Assembly: GCA_016125155.1 (NCBI GenBank)
Contig: WGMI01000021.1
Location: 1 to 35,590 of the forward strand
Source: a bacterium
GTDB lineage: Bacteria; Bacteroidota; Bacteroidia; Flavobacteriales; Schleiferiaceae
Reading direction: 5' to 3'
DNA: 35,590 bases
The stretch's first letter is position 1, and each line of letters starts with the position of its first letter. Below, one piece after another: positions 7,383 through 15,645 of the stretch. The notes beneath the pieces are model-generated. The model was not told the origin of the DNA and ran no database searches. It saw only the letters and a list, made by a program, of their open reading frames with translations. The translations under genes were made by a program, and so were the position numbers.

Positions 7383-8594
7383 TTACAATTGCGCCTTTGT
7401 ACGAATCTCTTTGGAAAGCGCTTCTACAGGAACCAACATCGAAATGGTCTTGTATTCGACAAAGGCCTCCGAAGCCAACAGATAGCCTGGGCGGACGGGA
7501 TTTTCAATTTCGCCCCACGAATTTTTGACGAGATAGAAAACGCGATCGTCGCTGGCTTTGGCCTTGCCGGTAATGAGCATGCCGTGGTCGTCGGTGGTTT
7601 CCCAACGGTCGTAGCCCTTTTGCCGAAGTTCCGCGTCCACGGTCCGTTCAGGGCAATTGAATTCAAACCCCGTAGCCTCTGGATGGGTTTTCAGCCAATC
7701 GGGGTCCGGACAAACCGCCAACCCTTTGCGGACCGCAAAGCTCTTCTCGCTCACATCGGTGGCCCAGCCCACGCACATGCCCGATTCCAGAGCCCGGTCC
7801 AGCGTCTTCATCATGCTCTCGAGCGATACATTGAACGAACGATCCCACAACCAGTTGTCGGGTACTTCGATCGCCATCCAGGTGCCTTCCGGACGGTGGG
7901 TAAACGAGGTAATCTGCACATAGTCTTCGGCCTTGAGCTTGAGTTTTTGATCGGCAAAAGTGCGGGCCGTATAGCGCTTGCCTTCGTATTCAAAGGTCTC
8001 GGGAACTTTGCCCAAGTAGGCGTCGAGCAAGGCTTGCACCCCACCTTCCCAGGTTTGGCTGAGCGATTTTCCCTCGGCTTTGAGGACCGCATCGAGCAGT
8101 CCTTTGAGCGCCGATTCCAATTCGGAATGATCGAATCCTTCCGCCGGATTGGAACGACCCGGATAGGCCGCTTCGGGCATCATGCCATACTCCCGCAATA
8201 CGTAGAGCATATCGGGCAAAGCACCGCCCTGCGCAAAGGCAATGGTGCCGTGCATCCGCAGGTATTTTTCCGCTTTGTCCTCATACACCTTGCGCACCAC
8301 ATACATCTCGCTCAAATTGATGGAAGCCTTGTTTTTGCGTTGGTATTCTGTTTCGAGAAAACCCACCGACGAAAAACTCCAGCAAGTGCCGGTTTTGCCC
8401 TGATTGCACACCGGATTGGTCTCGAGGTCGATTTCGTACCGAAAACCGTAGTCGGAAATCGCCTGGCTTTGTCCATTGGCTTCGCTTTTGCGCACCAATT
8501 CCACCTGAGCCGATGCTGTTGCCGCCCACAACAAGGCGGCTGAAAGGAGTGCCCCAGAACGAAGCGTCTGAAGGCGAAGTCGCGTTTTTTCCAT
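7383..8594 (-). CDS. Exported C1-family (bleomycin hydrolase-like) cysteine peptidase
   Basis: This 403-residue protein has a signal peptide ending at ATASAQ (about residue 30) and a papain-like C1 domain. The oxyanion and nucleophile block reads N-Q-G-K-T-G-T-C-W-S-F-S with the catalytic Cys at residue 71. The catalytic His is in TDDHGMLI and the Asn in LVKNSWGE. The order and the large insert between them resemble aminopeptidase C/bleomycin hydrolase (C1B) enzymes, which are normally cytoplasmic; exported versions occur in Bacteroidota. It probably degrades peptides in the periplasm or outside. It is divergent from the alpha/beta hydrolase gene. Specificity cannot be told from sequence. Confidence 0.9.
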   Translation of the reverse strand: MEKTRLRLQTLRSGALLSAALLWAATASAQVELVRKSEANGQSQAISDYGFRYEIDLETNPVCNQGKTGTCWSFSSVGFLETEYQRKNKASINLSEMYVVRKVYEDKAEKYLRMHGTIAFAQGGALPDMLYVLREYGMMPEAAYPGRSNPAEGFDHSELESALKGLLDAVLKAEGKSLSQTWEGGVQALLDAYLGKVPETFEYEGKRYTARTFADQKLKLKAEDYVQITSFTHRPEGTWMAIEVPDNWLWDRSFNVSLESMMKTLDRALESGMCVGWATDVSEKSFAVRKGLAVCPDPDWLKTHPEATGFEFNCPERTVDAELRQKGYDRWETTDDHGMLITGKAKASDDRVFYLVKNSWGEIENPVRPGYLLASEAFVEYKTISMLVPVEALSKEIRTKAQL

Positions 8595-8598
8595 GCTC

Positions 8599-8606
8599 CA
8601 AACATA
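8599..8606 (-). promoter_or_regulatory. -7 box abutting the C1 peptidase start
   Basis: TATGTTTG on the minus strand is a perfect TAnnTTTG match and ends 4 nt before the start codon of the C1 peptidase. As at the BatA-like gene, this places transcription start at or near the ATG. Confidence 0.45.
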
Positions 8607-8689
8607 AGCAAGCGCTTAACTTCGTGCACCGTCTGCGTTGTTTGGGTGCGTTTCCGCCAAACTTCTGTTGATTTCGATGGCCTATCCCT

Positions 8690-9601
8690 ATGCCCCAATC
8701 CAAGCTCAAATCCCGCCTGCTCGCCCTGCTTCGCTGGTTGTTTAATTGGAAATTCGCCCTTATGTTCTTGGTACTCCTCTCCAGTTTGCTGGTTTCGACC
8801 CGCTTTTTTGAACCTGTGATGGCCGCAGAAAAGCCCGAGAAACTGTTCGCCTCTGCGGGGGGAATGAAGGAGGTCTTTTTGACGCTCCCCTCGGGCAAGA
8901 TCCACGGTGTCGAAGCGGGCCTTGAACACGGACCGCTCTTTGTGTTTATCCACGGCTCGCCGGGCAGTTGGAACGACTTTACCCAGGCAGCCGATTCGTT
9001 TCGGTTTCACGAAAAGGCGCGCTTGTTGTTTGTGGATCGGCCGGGTTATGGACAATCAGAACTACCGCATACCGGAAGGCTCGAAGACCAAACCGATCCG
9101 ATTTGGGCGTTGATTGAATCGAGGCGGCAGCCCGGACAACCCGTTTTTGTCGTGGGCCACAGCTACGGAGGTCCTGTAGCGATGAAGCTGGGTTTGGATC
9201 ATTCCGATGCGTTGAATGGTGTACTGCTGGTGGCCCCGACCATCAGCGCTCCCATGCAAGCGCCCCGCTGGTACAACCGAATTGCGGGCAGTTGGTTGGT
9301 CAATCCCCTCTTGGGCCGGTGGTTGCGCAACAGCAACCGCGAAATGATGGCCCTGCCGGAACAGCTCGTGGACATGGAGGCGCGATTGCCCGGTTTTCCG
9401 CTGCCGATCGTGTACATCCAGGGCGGGAAGGACCGCTTGGTTCCTTCGGAATCGCTCAATCAGTTCGTGAATTTGTGCGCGGATTGTCGTCTTGAAGTCA
9501 TCACCCTCGATCCCATGGACCACTTTGTGCCTTGGAGCGATCCAGAGCTGATTGACCGCGGATTTCGGATGCTGCTTTCGACCCTATCGCGCCCTCAATA
9601 A
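8690..9601 (+). CDS. Alpha/beta hydrolase, membrane-anchored
   Basis: This 303-residue protein has one N-terminal membrane segment (about residues 22-36), probably a signal anchor placing the enzyme outside the cytoplasmic membrane. The alpha/beta hydrolase fold follows: oxyanion-hole motif FIHGSPGS, nucleophile elbow G-H-S-Y-G-G with Ser158, a late acid in GGKDRLVP and the catalytic His in MDHFVPW. All three catalytic residues are present, so it should be an active esterase, lipase or peptidase; the substrate is unknown. Its 3' end overlaps the end of the convergent epimerase gene by 18 nt. Confidence 0.9.
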   Translation: MPQSKLKSRLLALLRWLFNWKFALMFLVLLSSLLVSTRFFEPVMAAEKPEKLFASAGGMKEVFLTLPSGKIHGVEAGLEHGPLFVFIHGSPGSWNDFTQAADSFRFHEKARLLFVDRPGYGQSELPHTGRLEDQTDPIWALIESRRQPGQPVFVVGHSYGGPVAMKLGLDHSDALNGVLLVAPTISAPMQAPRWYNRIAGSWLVNPLLGRWLRNSNREMMALPEQLVDMEARLPGFPLPIVYIQGGKDRLVPSESLNQFVNLCADCRLEVITLDPMDHFVPWSDPELIDRGFRMLLSTLSRPQ

Positions 9602-10483
9602 GTCGGTTAGAGCCCCTGAGAGTTCGGGAAAATCAAAGCGAAATCCGGCGTTTTGAGCCCGGGCAACATCGACGTTTTGGCTCATCAAGGGCAGGGCAGA
9701 GCGCTCACCCAAGACCAGTTTGAGCGCAAATGCAGGCGCCGGTGGCAATACCGTGGGGCGCCTCAGTACGCGGTTGAGGGTCTGCACAAACTCCCGATTC
9801 CGCACCGGACGGGGTCCCGCTGCGTTGAAGGCTCCTTCCCAATCGCTGTCGACCGCATAGAGAAACATCCGCGCCACATCGTCGAGGTGAATCCACGACA
9901 TCCACTGCTTGCCCGACCCAAAAGGGGATAGCAATCCCCAGCGCGCCAACGGCAACAAAGGGTCCAGCAGACCTCCTTGTTCGCTCAATACCAATCCGAT
10001 GCGCAACCGACATTCGCGCCCAGTATGCTCAGCCAACCGCTGGGTTTCTTCTTCCCAACGCCGACAAACCGATCCCAAGAAATCCGATCCGGGCGCTTCG
10101 CTTTCGGTATAGATTTTTTCCAGATGGCTCGGATAATAGCCAATGGCCGAAGCCGATACGACCTGCGATACACCGTGTGGGTGCGCCTTGAGTGCCGCAT
10201 ACAGCCACTGGCTGCTGTGCACGCGGCTGTCGAGAATGGCCCGTTTGTGGTCGAGGGTCCAAGGGTCGGAAATCGAAGCCCCCGCAAGGTGTATCACCGC
10301 GTCCATTCCCGCGAAAGCCTCAGGTTCGAAGCGATGTTCGGACCATTCAAAGACACGCACCCCGTCGGTGCGGGTTTTGGGGCGGGTGCTCAGATGGTGG
10401 ACCGTTCTTCCCTGGGCCAAGGCCAGTTGGGTAATCCGCTCCCCGACCAAACCGCTTCCCCCCGTAATTAATAGGCTCTTCAT
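9584..10483 (-). CDS. TIGR01777-family NAD(P)-binding epimerase-like protein
   Basis: This 299-residue protein is a short-chain-type Rossmann enzyme of the TIGR01777 (YfcH-like) family. It opens with the dinucleotide-binding motif TGGSGLVG and has the family blocks VIHLAGASI, SSQWLYAALK and SASAIGYYPS; the Tyr-Tyr of the latter covers the catalytic Tyr position. LRIGLVLSEQGGLL and MSWIHLDDVARM are also characteristic, as is a C-terminal DUF1731-type end. It is cytoplasmic with no signal peptide. Substrate is unknown; homologs are annotated as sugar-nucleotide epimerases without direct proof. It converges on and slightly overlaps the alpha/beta hydrolase gene. Confidence 0.92.
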   Translation of the reverse strand: MKSLLITGGSGLVGERITQLALAQGRTVHHLSTRPKTRTDGVRVFEWSEHRFEPEAFAGMDAVIHLAGASISDPWTLDHKRAILDSRVHSSQWLYAALKAHPHGVSQVVSASAIGYYPSHLEKIYTESEAPGSDFLGSVCRRWEEETQRLAEHTGRECRLRIGLVLSEQGGLLDPLLPLARWGLLSPFGSGKQWMSWIHLDDVARMFLYAVDSDWEGAFNAAGPRPVRNREFVQTLNRVLRRPTVLPPAPAFALKLVLGERSALPLMSQNVDVARAQNAGFRFDFPELSGALTDLLRAR

Positions 10484-10587
10484 GCGGCTAATAACGGAAC
10501 CAAGCGACCTTAGTTCACATCCCTGTTGTTGAACCAGATCGCTATGACGCTCAGCGATCCGTGCCCACTGAACCCTTGACCCTGTTT

Positions 10588-11034
10588 CTAGCCAAGGCGG
10601 CCGAGCAAGGCGACAAGCCTCTGAGCGACCACTTGATCGATGGGCAATGTCAGGTTGGAAATCAGCGAGGGTTCGATGGCCGACCAGCGGAAGGTGAGAC
10701 CCTGTTCTGCTCCTGATCCCGGCAGGGCATTGTCCCGGAACGGCTGGGAGCAGAGGTAATACACGCTCAAGATTTGATCGTGGGGTCCAAAGGCCGAGGG
10801 TTGGAAAAAATCAGTGGTGTAAAAATGCTCTTGAAATGGGATGTCCCATCCCGTTTCTTCGCGAAACTCGCGCTGGACGCAATCGAGAAGACCCTCTCCC
10901 CATTCGAGCCCACCTCCGGGAAACTTGTGGAGCTCGAGTCCTTGGTAGGTTTCAGAGACGGTCAACACTTGTTGTTGTGCGTTGAGGAGCAGACCGTAGA
11001 CCCGCACTACAAGGCGCCTGGGATTCGGGCTCAT
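10588..11034 (-). CDS. NUDIX hydrolase
   Basis: This 148-residue protein carries a perfect Nudix box at residues 41-63 (G-x5-E-x7-R-E-F-R-E-E-T-G-W), so it should cleave a nucleoside diphosphate linked to another group with Mg2+ or Mn2+. It has no signal peptide. The start ATG overlaps the mnmD stop in ATGA, so it is translationally coupled as the last gene of the DUF4920-cytochrome-MnmD-NUDIX operon. Specificity cannot be read from the sequence. Confidence 0.93.
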   Translation of the reverse strand: MSPNPRRLVVRVYGLLLNAQQQVLTVSETYQGLELHKFPGGGLEWGEGLLDCVQREFREETGWDIPFQEHFYTTDFFQPSAFGPHDQILSVYYLCSQPFRDNALPGSGAEQGLTFRWSAIEPSLISNLTLPIDQVVAQRLVALLGRLG

Positions 11035-11708
11035 CTTGTTTCGGGCAGTTCTCGCTTTTCGGGCACCCTGCAGCGCAGCATTTCGCGCTTGCCCGGTGGA
11101 CCCGGCCTCCGTTCTACGTCAAAGCCCGCCTCCATCATGGCCCTGCGCACGGCCCCTTTGGCGCAGTACGTAACCAAGACCCCGCCGGGACGCATGATTC
11201 GGTACACATGGGCAAAGAAGTTCGGGGTCCAGAGTTCGGGTTGGACTTCTGGGGCAAAGGCATCGTGGTAGACCAGGTCATAACGGTCCACAAGGCCGCC
11301 CTGATCGAGCCCTTCGATTTTGTCTTCAATTTTGCGCAGGGCGAAGGTGTCATCCACGGCTTCCCATGCGTTCCAAGGACCCGAATGCAGCCGTTCGATG
11401 CCCAAGAATCGGTTGTGTCGGTTCCACAACGACACCAATTCCAGCCCCAACGGATAGGGTTCGTAGGCGGTGTATTGAACCGCAGGCCTCGGCTGTTGCT
11501 TCCACGTGAGCCACGCATTGAGCCCGGTTCCAAAACCCACCTCCAATACCCGAACCAAAGTTCGATCGGCCACCGCCAAGAGACCTTCCTGGACAAAGAC
11601 GTGCATGGATTCAGCCATGGCCCCGTGCACGGAGTGATAGGGTTCGTCGATTTCGGGCCGATAGAGGGTCCAACTGCCGTCGGCCGTCCGCTTGAGCTCG
11701 AGCTTCAA
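11031..11708 (-). CDS. mnmD: MnmD tRNA 5-methylaminomethyl-2-thiouridine methyltransferase
   Basis: The protein matches the stand-alone MnmD methyltransferase, which makes the last methylation of mnm5s2U34 in the tRNA wobble position. Family blocks include TADGSWTLYRPEIDEPYHS, ESMHVFVQEGL, the SAM-binding motif VLEVGFGTGLNAWL, VYHDAFAPEVQPELW and VLVTYCAKGAVRR. There is no fused FAD oxidase (MnmC) domain, as usual in Bacteroidota. An ATG at 11765 would overlap the upstream cytochrome gene by 61 nt and add residues unlike the family. I prefer a TTG at 11708, whose TTGA overlaps the upstream TGA stop and puts the first residues (LKLELKRTADGS) where homologs begin. That gives about 225 residues. 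The start choice is inference; the function is well supported. Confidence 0.9.
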   Translation of the reverse strand: MKLELKRTADGSWTLYRPEIDEPYHSVHGAMAESMHVFVQEGLLAVADRTLVRVLEVGFGTGLNAWLTWKQQPRPAVQYTAYEPYPLGLELVSLWNRHNRFLGIERLHSGPWNAWEAVDDTFALRKIEDKIEGLDQGGLVDRYDLVYHDAFAPEVQPELWTPNFFAHVYRIMRPGGVLVTYCAKGAVRRAMMEAGFDVERRPGPPGKREMLRCRVPEKRELPETR

Positions 11709-12169
11709 CGACTTCCCGTCTCGGTTACCCGGAGTTTGTTGATGCGCGGTATCGGCCCTTGGCATTTTTGCTGGTGGCAGGCCACACAGGCATCGACCAT
11801 TTCGTTAAACGCCGCGGGCTGCATTTCAATGGGTTGGCGCACTACGGCTTCCATTTTTTCGATAAAGACATCGGCCATGGCGTGGTAGAGCGCATCGGTT
11901 TCCTTGCCCGTGGTGGGTTTGGCCGTATGAATGGTGTAGAAAAAATCGGGGATGCTGTCGACCCCAAACCCCTGGTTCAGCGCATCGCGAAAGGCGATGT
12001 TGGCCTGATACATATCTTCCATGGCCTTGGCCAGTTCGGACATTTGGTAGAGCCGGGGGGGCGGATTTTGGGCGGTTCGGGCTTCGCGCGTGCCACAGCC
12101 CGATCCGAGGCTCCCCAGCGCGAGCAAGGCCGTTGCGAGGGTCCCCAAAGCGACGATTCGGTATTTCAT
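11705..12169 (-). CDS. Small c-type cytochrome lipoprotein
   Basis: This 154-residue protein has a lipoprotein signal ending LGSLGSGC (Cys25 as lipid site) and one heme-binding C-x-x-C-H motif (C-V-A-C-H) near residue 130, followed by QQKCQGPIPRI. The helical region before the motif suits a cytochrome c'-like or single-heme fold. It should be a periplasm-facing electron carrier or sensor. Its start ATG overlaps the DUF4920 stop (ATGA) and its stop overlaps the proposed mnmD start, so it is translationally coupled on both sides. Redox partners are not visible in the window. Confidence 0.85.
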   Translation of the reverse strand: MKYRIVALGTLATALLALGSLGSGCGTREARTAQNPPPRLYQMSELAKAMEDMYQANIAFRDALNQGFGVDSIPDFFYTIHTAKPTTGKETDALYHAMADVFIEKMEAVVRQPIEMQPAAFNEMVDACVACHQQKCQGPIPRINKLRVTETGSR

Positions 12170-12621
12170 GGCTCGAATACGACTCCTTTGGCCAGGAACG
12201 TCACGCTTTTGCGCGGCTCGGTGATTTTGGCGATTTCTTCGGCCGGGGCTCCGGCATCTTCGGCCTTGTGCCTGAGCCAGGCCACGTCTTCGGTTTTGAT
12301 CTTGGCCACGCCGTCAACCACCACCGTGCGTCCGGCTCCGTTCATCGGTACAAAAAAACCATAGTCTTTAAAGCGAACGGTCATAGACTGTCCGTTGCCC
12401 AAGTCCATGTCCATCCAGCATCCCTTGGTTTGACACACTTCGGTGACTTTGCCTTCCACTTTGACGACCAGCGAGTCTTTTCCCTCCAGGCGCGAGAGCA
12501 GTTGTTCGGCGGGAACGGCTCCTTTGGCGGTGGTGGCCGGGTCTCCGTACACTTCTTTGGGTCCTGAACAAGAAGTCAGCATCCACAGGGCAGAGCAGCA
12601 AGCGAAAAGGAGCTTTTTCAT
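12166..12621 (-). CDS. DUF4920 lipoprotein
   Basis: This 151-residue protein starts MKKLLFACC with a lipobox L-T-S-C (Cys18). The mature part has the DUF4920 pattern VEGKVTEVCQTKGCWM ... VRFKDYGFFVP ... VVVDGVA, an OB-like fold with two Cys spaced as C-x4-C that may bind metal. A much longer open frame extends upstream to 13584 but is antisense to ilvE and is rejected. It heads a minus-strand operon with the cytochrome, MnmD and NUDIX genes and is divergent from ilvE (108 nt apart). Function is unknown; linkage to ilvE and mnmD is, as I recall, common in flavobacteria. Confidence 0.9.
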   Translation of the reverse strand: MKKLLFACCSALWMLTSCSGPKEVYGDPATTAKGAVPAEQLLSRLEGKDSLVVKVEGKVTEVCQTKGCWMDMDLGNGQSMTVRFKDYGFFVPMNGAGRTVVVDGVAKIKTEDVAWLRHKAEDAGAPAEEIAKITEPRKSVTFLAKGVVFEP

Positions 12622-12729
12622 GGCGGTTGATTCCGGCGGGTTTGGGGAAGTGTTTCGGGCGTTAAAGATAACGCCAACGCCTCCTGCTAAGACCCTGATG
12701 CCTATTTTTACGCCAAACCGTTCTTGAAT

Positions 12730-13788
12730 ATGATCGATGTTCAACGCAAGCCGGCGACGTCCATTGACGCGGTCGACTTCAAAGACCTCCCGTTTGGGAA
12801 GGTCTTTTCCGACCATATGCTCGTTTGCGATTATGTTGATGGACAATGGGGCGATGTGCGCATCATGCCCTACGAAGACGTCAAGTTTCCGCTTTCGCTC
12901 CACGCCCTGCACTACGGACAGGCGGCTTTTGAAGGCATGAAGGCCTACCGCATGTTGGATGGAGGCGTGGGTCTGTTCCGCCCCGAGATGAATTTTCAGC
13001 GGCTCAACAAGAGCGCGCGGAGGTTGTGCATGCCCGAAGTGCCCGAAGAGGTCTTTATGAAAGGCCTGGAGGAACTGGTGCGCATCGACAGCAAATGGGT
13101 GCCCAAAGAAGAGGGGACCTCGCTGTACATCCGACCGTTTCTGTTCAGCAGTTCGAGCTTTATCGCAGCCCGTCCGAGCGAGAAGTACACGTTTGCCATC
13201 ATCACCAGCCCAGTGGGGCCCTACTATTCGGGAACGGTTAAGGTGCGGGTAGAACAAGAATATACGCGCAGCGCTGCAGGAGGCATCGGGTTCACCAAGG
13301 CTGCCGGGAACTACGGTGGGGCCTTTTTTCCGACCCGCGAGGCCCAAAACGCGGGGTATACCCAGATTCTGTGGACCGACCACCGCGACCACCGCTTTAT
13401 CGAAGAATCGGGCACCATGAATGTGATGTTTCGCATCGGGAACACCTTTCGGACCCCGCCTTTGAGCGACCGGATTTTGGCCGGAATTACCCGCGACAGC
13501 ATTTTGACTTTGTTGCGCAGTTGGAACGAAGTTGTCGAAGAACGGCCCATTACGGTCGACGAATTGCGCTATTCTGCCGAGCACGGGTATTTGCAGGAGG
13601 CCTTTGGAATGGGCACCGCCGCGGTTGTAAGTCCGATCACGACCATTGGTTTTAAGGACAAAGAGTACGATCTGGCCTATGACGAAGCGGGCTATGGTCA
13701 GCGGATCAAAAAGGCCCTGGGCGACATCCGGAGCGGGGCATCGCCCGACCGATGGGGCTGGATGCAGGTGCTCGAAGGCCTCGATTGA
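12730..13788 (+). CDS. ilvE: Branched-chain amino acid aminotransferase
   Basis: This 352-residue PLP enzyme (fold type IV, class IV aminotransferase) interconverts Leu, Ile and Val with their 2-oxo acids. Family blocks are HYGQAAFEGMKAYR, RPEMNFQRLNKSA, LYIRPFLF, the PLP-lysine region GFTKAAGNYGG (Lys190), EESGTMNVMF and FGMGTAAVVSPI. An upstream TTG two codons earlier is possible, but the ATG at 12730 is the natural start. No other branched-chain biosynthesis genes are in the window. It ends 6 nt before the convergent response-regulator stop, inside a 14-bp tandem duplication. Confidence 0.95.
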   Translation: MIDVQRKPATSIDAVDFKDLPFGKVFSDHMLVCDYVDGQWGDVRIMPYEDVKFPLSLHALHYGQAAFEGMKAYRMLDGGVGLFRPEMNFQRLNKSARRLCMPEVPEEVFMKGLEELVRIDSKWVPKEEGTSLYIRPFLFSSSSFIAARPSEKYTFAIITSPVGPYYSGTVKVRVEQEYTRSAAGGIGFTKAAGNYGGAFFPTREAQNAGYTQILWTDHRDHRFIEESGTMNVMFRIGNTFRTPPLSDRILAGITRDSILTLLRSWNEVVEERPITVDELRYSAEHGYLQEAFGMGTAAVVSPITTIGFKDKEYDLAYDEAGYGQRIKKALGDIRSGASPDRWGWMQVLEGLD

Positions 13789-13811
13789 GCCCCATCAATT
13801 GAGCCCCATCC
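13784..13811. repeat. 14-bp tandem duplication spanning two stop codons
   Basis: ATTGAGCCCCATCA is followed directly by the same sequence with one change at the last base. The first copy holds the ilvE stop and the second holds the stop of the convergent response regulator. Confidence 0.85.
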
Positions 13812-14526
13812 GCTCTTTAAACTTGACCGACTGACGCTGACTGAGCTCGATTTTGGCCCCGGAGCGCATCACGAGCCGCAGGCTCTGATTGAACCAGGGC
13901 TCCACATCGGTGACCTCGTCCAGATTGACGATTTGCTGCCGGTTGGCGCGGAAAAACAACTCCTCGGGCAGGCGCTCTTCGAGTTGGTTGAGCGAAGACC
14001 GAAGCAAAATGCGCTCTGACCCATAGAACAGGCGAGAATAGTTGCCTTCGCTTTCAATCAGTTCGATTTGAAAGAGGTGGATGAAAGCGCAGCGCTCTCC
14101 ATCCTTGACGAAGATGCGCCGGTCGGGGTCGAGCAGTTTTTTGGGCCCCAGCTCGGGCGCGGCCGCAGACCGGCTAGCGTCAAATCGCTTGAGGGCTTCG
14201 CGGAGTCGCTCGGGATCGATGGGTTTGAGCAGATAGTCGAGCGCATTGAGTTCAAAGGCCTTGAGCGCAAATTGGTCGTAGGCCGTCACAAATATGACCC
14301 TGGGCACCCGTTCGAGTTGTTCGAGCAATTCAAAGCCGTTCATTCCGGGCATTTGAATGTCGAGCAAGAGCAAATCGGGCCGCAAGCGTTCGATTTCGGC
14401 CAGCGCGGTCTTGGGCTGGGTGCCAGAATAAACGATTTCGAGGTGGGCAAATTCGCCCAGCAGGTGTTTGAGTTCTTCGAGGGCCAAAGGCTCGTCGTCG
14501 AGCAAGGCCACTTTGGTGGTCAGCAT
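13795..14526 (-). CDS. LytTR-family response regulator
   Basis: This 243-residue regulator has an N-terminal receiver domain with acidic pocket residues D10-D11 and the phospho-acceptor Asp56 in LLLLDIQMPG, plus VTAYDQFA and the conserved LLKPI lysine. A LytTR DNA-binding domain fills the C-terminal half (about 140-243), with the typical RIFVKDG, IELIESEGNYSRL, and FFRANRQQIVNL blocks. It should be phosphorylated by the kinase encoded directly upstream, whose stop overlaps its start by 7 nt. Targets are unknown; the adjacent large T9SS protein gene is a candidate by position only. Confidence 0.95.
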   Translation of the reverse strand: MLTTKVALLDDEPLALEELKHLLGEFAHLEIVYSGTQPKTALAEIERLRPDLLLLDIQMPGMNGFELLEQLERVPRVIFVTAYDQFALKAFELNALDYLLKPIDPERLREALKRFDASRSAAAPELGPKKLLDPDRRIFVKDGERCAFIHLFQIELIESEGNYSRLFYGSERILLRSSLNQLEERLPEELFFRANRQQIVNLDEVTDVEPWFNQSLRLVMRSGAKIELSQRQSVKFKERMGLN

Positions 14527-15590
14527 GGCAAATACAACAAGGTTTCTACGCCCAAATCGACCGGACGGATGTGCACCCCGGCCCGGTCTCCGTACAATTC
14601 GTTCAAGCGCTGTTCGACAAACGGCAGTCCGATTCCCTTGGGGTTCTGGTCTTCGAGGGGACCGTTGTTGACCAGGGTAATTTCGAGGGTGTCTGCGCGC
14701 CGTTTCGATTCTAAGTGCACAAATCCGGGTCCGTCGTTTTTGCTCACCCCGTGCTTGATGGCATTTTCGGCCAAGGTGAGGAGCAAAATGGGGGGGAAGT
14801 CGAGTTCGAGCGTGGCCGGGTCGATGGTTTTGAAAATTTCGAGCCGATCTCCAAAGCGCATCCGTTCCAATTCCAGATATTGATCGACGGCGGCCAGTTC
14901 GTCTTTAAACAGAAGGGTTTTTTGCTTTTCGTAGTTGAGCGAAAACCGCAACAGCGAACTCAACCCAATCAGCGCATTTTGCGCCTTGTCTGGATCGATC
15001 CGCACCAGCGCCTTGATGCTGTTGAGGGCATTGAACAAAAAGTGCGGGTTGATTTGGTTTTTCAGCAGCTCCAATTTGAGAAACGAATTCTGACGGCTGG
15101 CCTCGAGCCGGGCTTCGTTCCACTCGTTGCGCTGTTCCATCAATTTGTACATAAAATACACAATGGTCCAAACCACGGTATACCGAAACCCATTCATGAC
15201 CTGGGCAAAAGCATCGATGGCGCGGAATTGATGCCCCGGGGTGTTGAGCAGAAAGACGGCGGCGATCACCACGGCCGTCCCCAGAGAGAACAACAAACCG
15301 CCCAACCAAATCCAGCCTCGATCCCGCTCAAAGAGCCTCATTTTGAGCAGGAGCAGACGACCTACGTGGGTCACGAGCAAGCCGACGGCGGCATAGGCCG
15401 TAAAAAACCAGAAAAACCCCCAGTCAAATCGGCGGACGATGTAAAAGGTGTAGTTGGTGGTTTCGATCACCACCTCCCCCGACCAACCGATGACTTGCGC
15501 CAGCCAATAGGCCGTTCTCTTGGGTATTTCGCCCTTAAACAGGCCCCCACGGCGCACGGCCCATCCCAATGCGGCTCGATCCGGGTTCAT
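14520..15590 (-). CDS. LytS/YehU-type sensor histidine kinase
   Basis: This 356-residue kinase has an N-terminal membrane region with about four hydrophobic segments (residues 28-150), then a His_kinase (PF06580-type) domain with the phospho-acceptor His183 in INPHFLFNALNSI and DELAAVDQYLELERMRFG. The C-terminal ATPase domain contains LLTLAENAIKHG (N box) and GIGLPFVEQRL (G box). It pairs with the LytTR regulator encoded just downstream. No extracellular ligand domain is seen, so the signal may be membrane-derived. It starts 55 nt after the stop of the T9SS protein gene and may be co-transcribed with it. Confidence 0.94.
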   Translation of the reverse strand: MNPDRAALGWAVRRGGLFKGEIPKRTAYWLAQVIGWSGEVVIETTNYTFYIVRRFDWGFFWFFTAYAAVGLLVTHVGRLLLLKMRLFERDRGWIWLGGLLFSLGTAVVIAAVFLLNTPGHQFRAIDAFAQVMNGFRYTVVWTIVYFMYKLMEQRNEWNEARLEASRQNSFLKLELLKNQINPHFLFNALNSIKALVRIDPDKAQNALIGLSSLLRFSLNYEKQKTLLFKDELAAVDQYLELERMRFGDRLEIFKTIDPATLELDFPPILLLTLAENAIKHGVSKNDGPGFVHLESKRRADTLEITLVNNGPLEDQNPKGIGLPFVEQRLNELYGDRAGVHIRPVDLGVETLLYLPC

Positions 15591-15645
15591 CGCCGTCTGC
15601 TTGGAGCCCCTTTAGCATGGGTCAAAAGCGGGGGAAACACCGGTA

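Noticed and set aside
12622..13584. N-terminal extension of the DUF4920 frame
   Set aside because: It is antisense to ilvE, and the internal MKKLLFACC start gives a proper lipoprotein signal.
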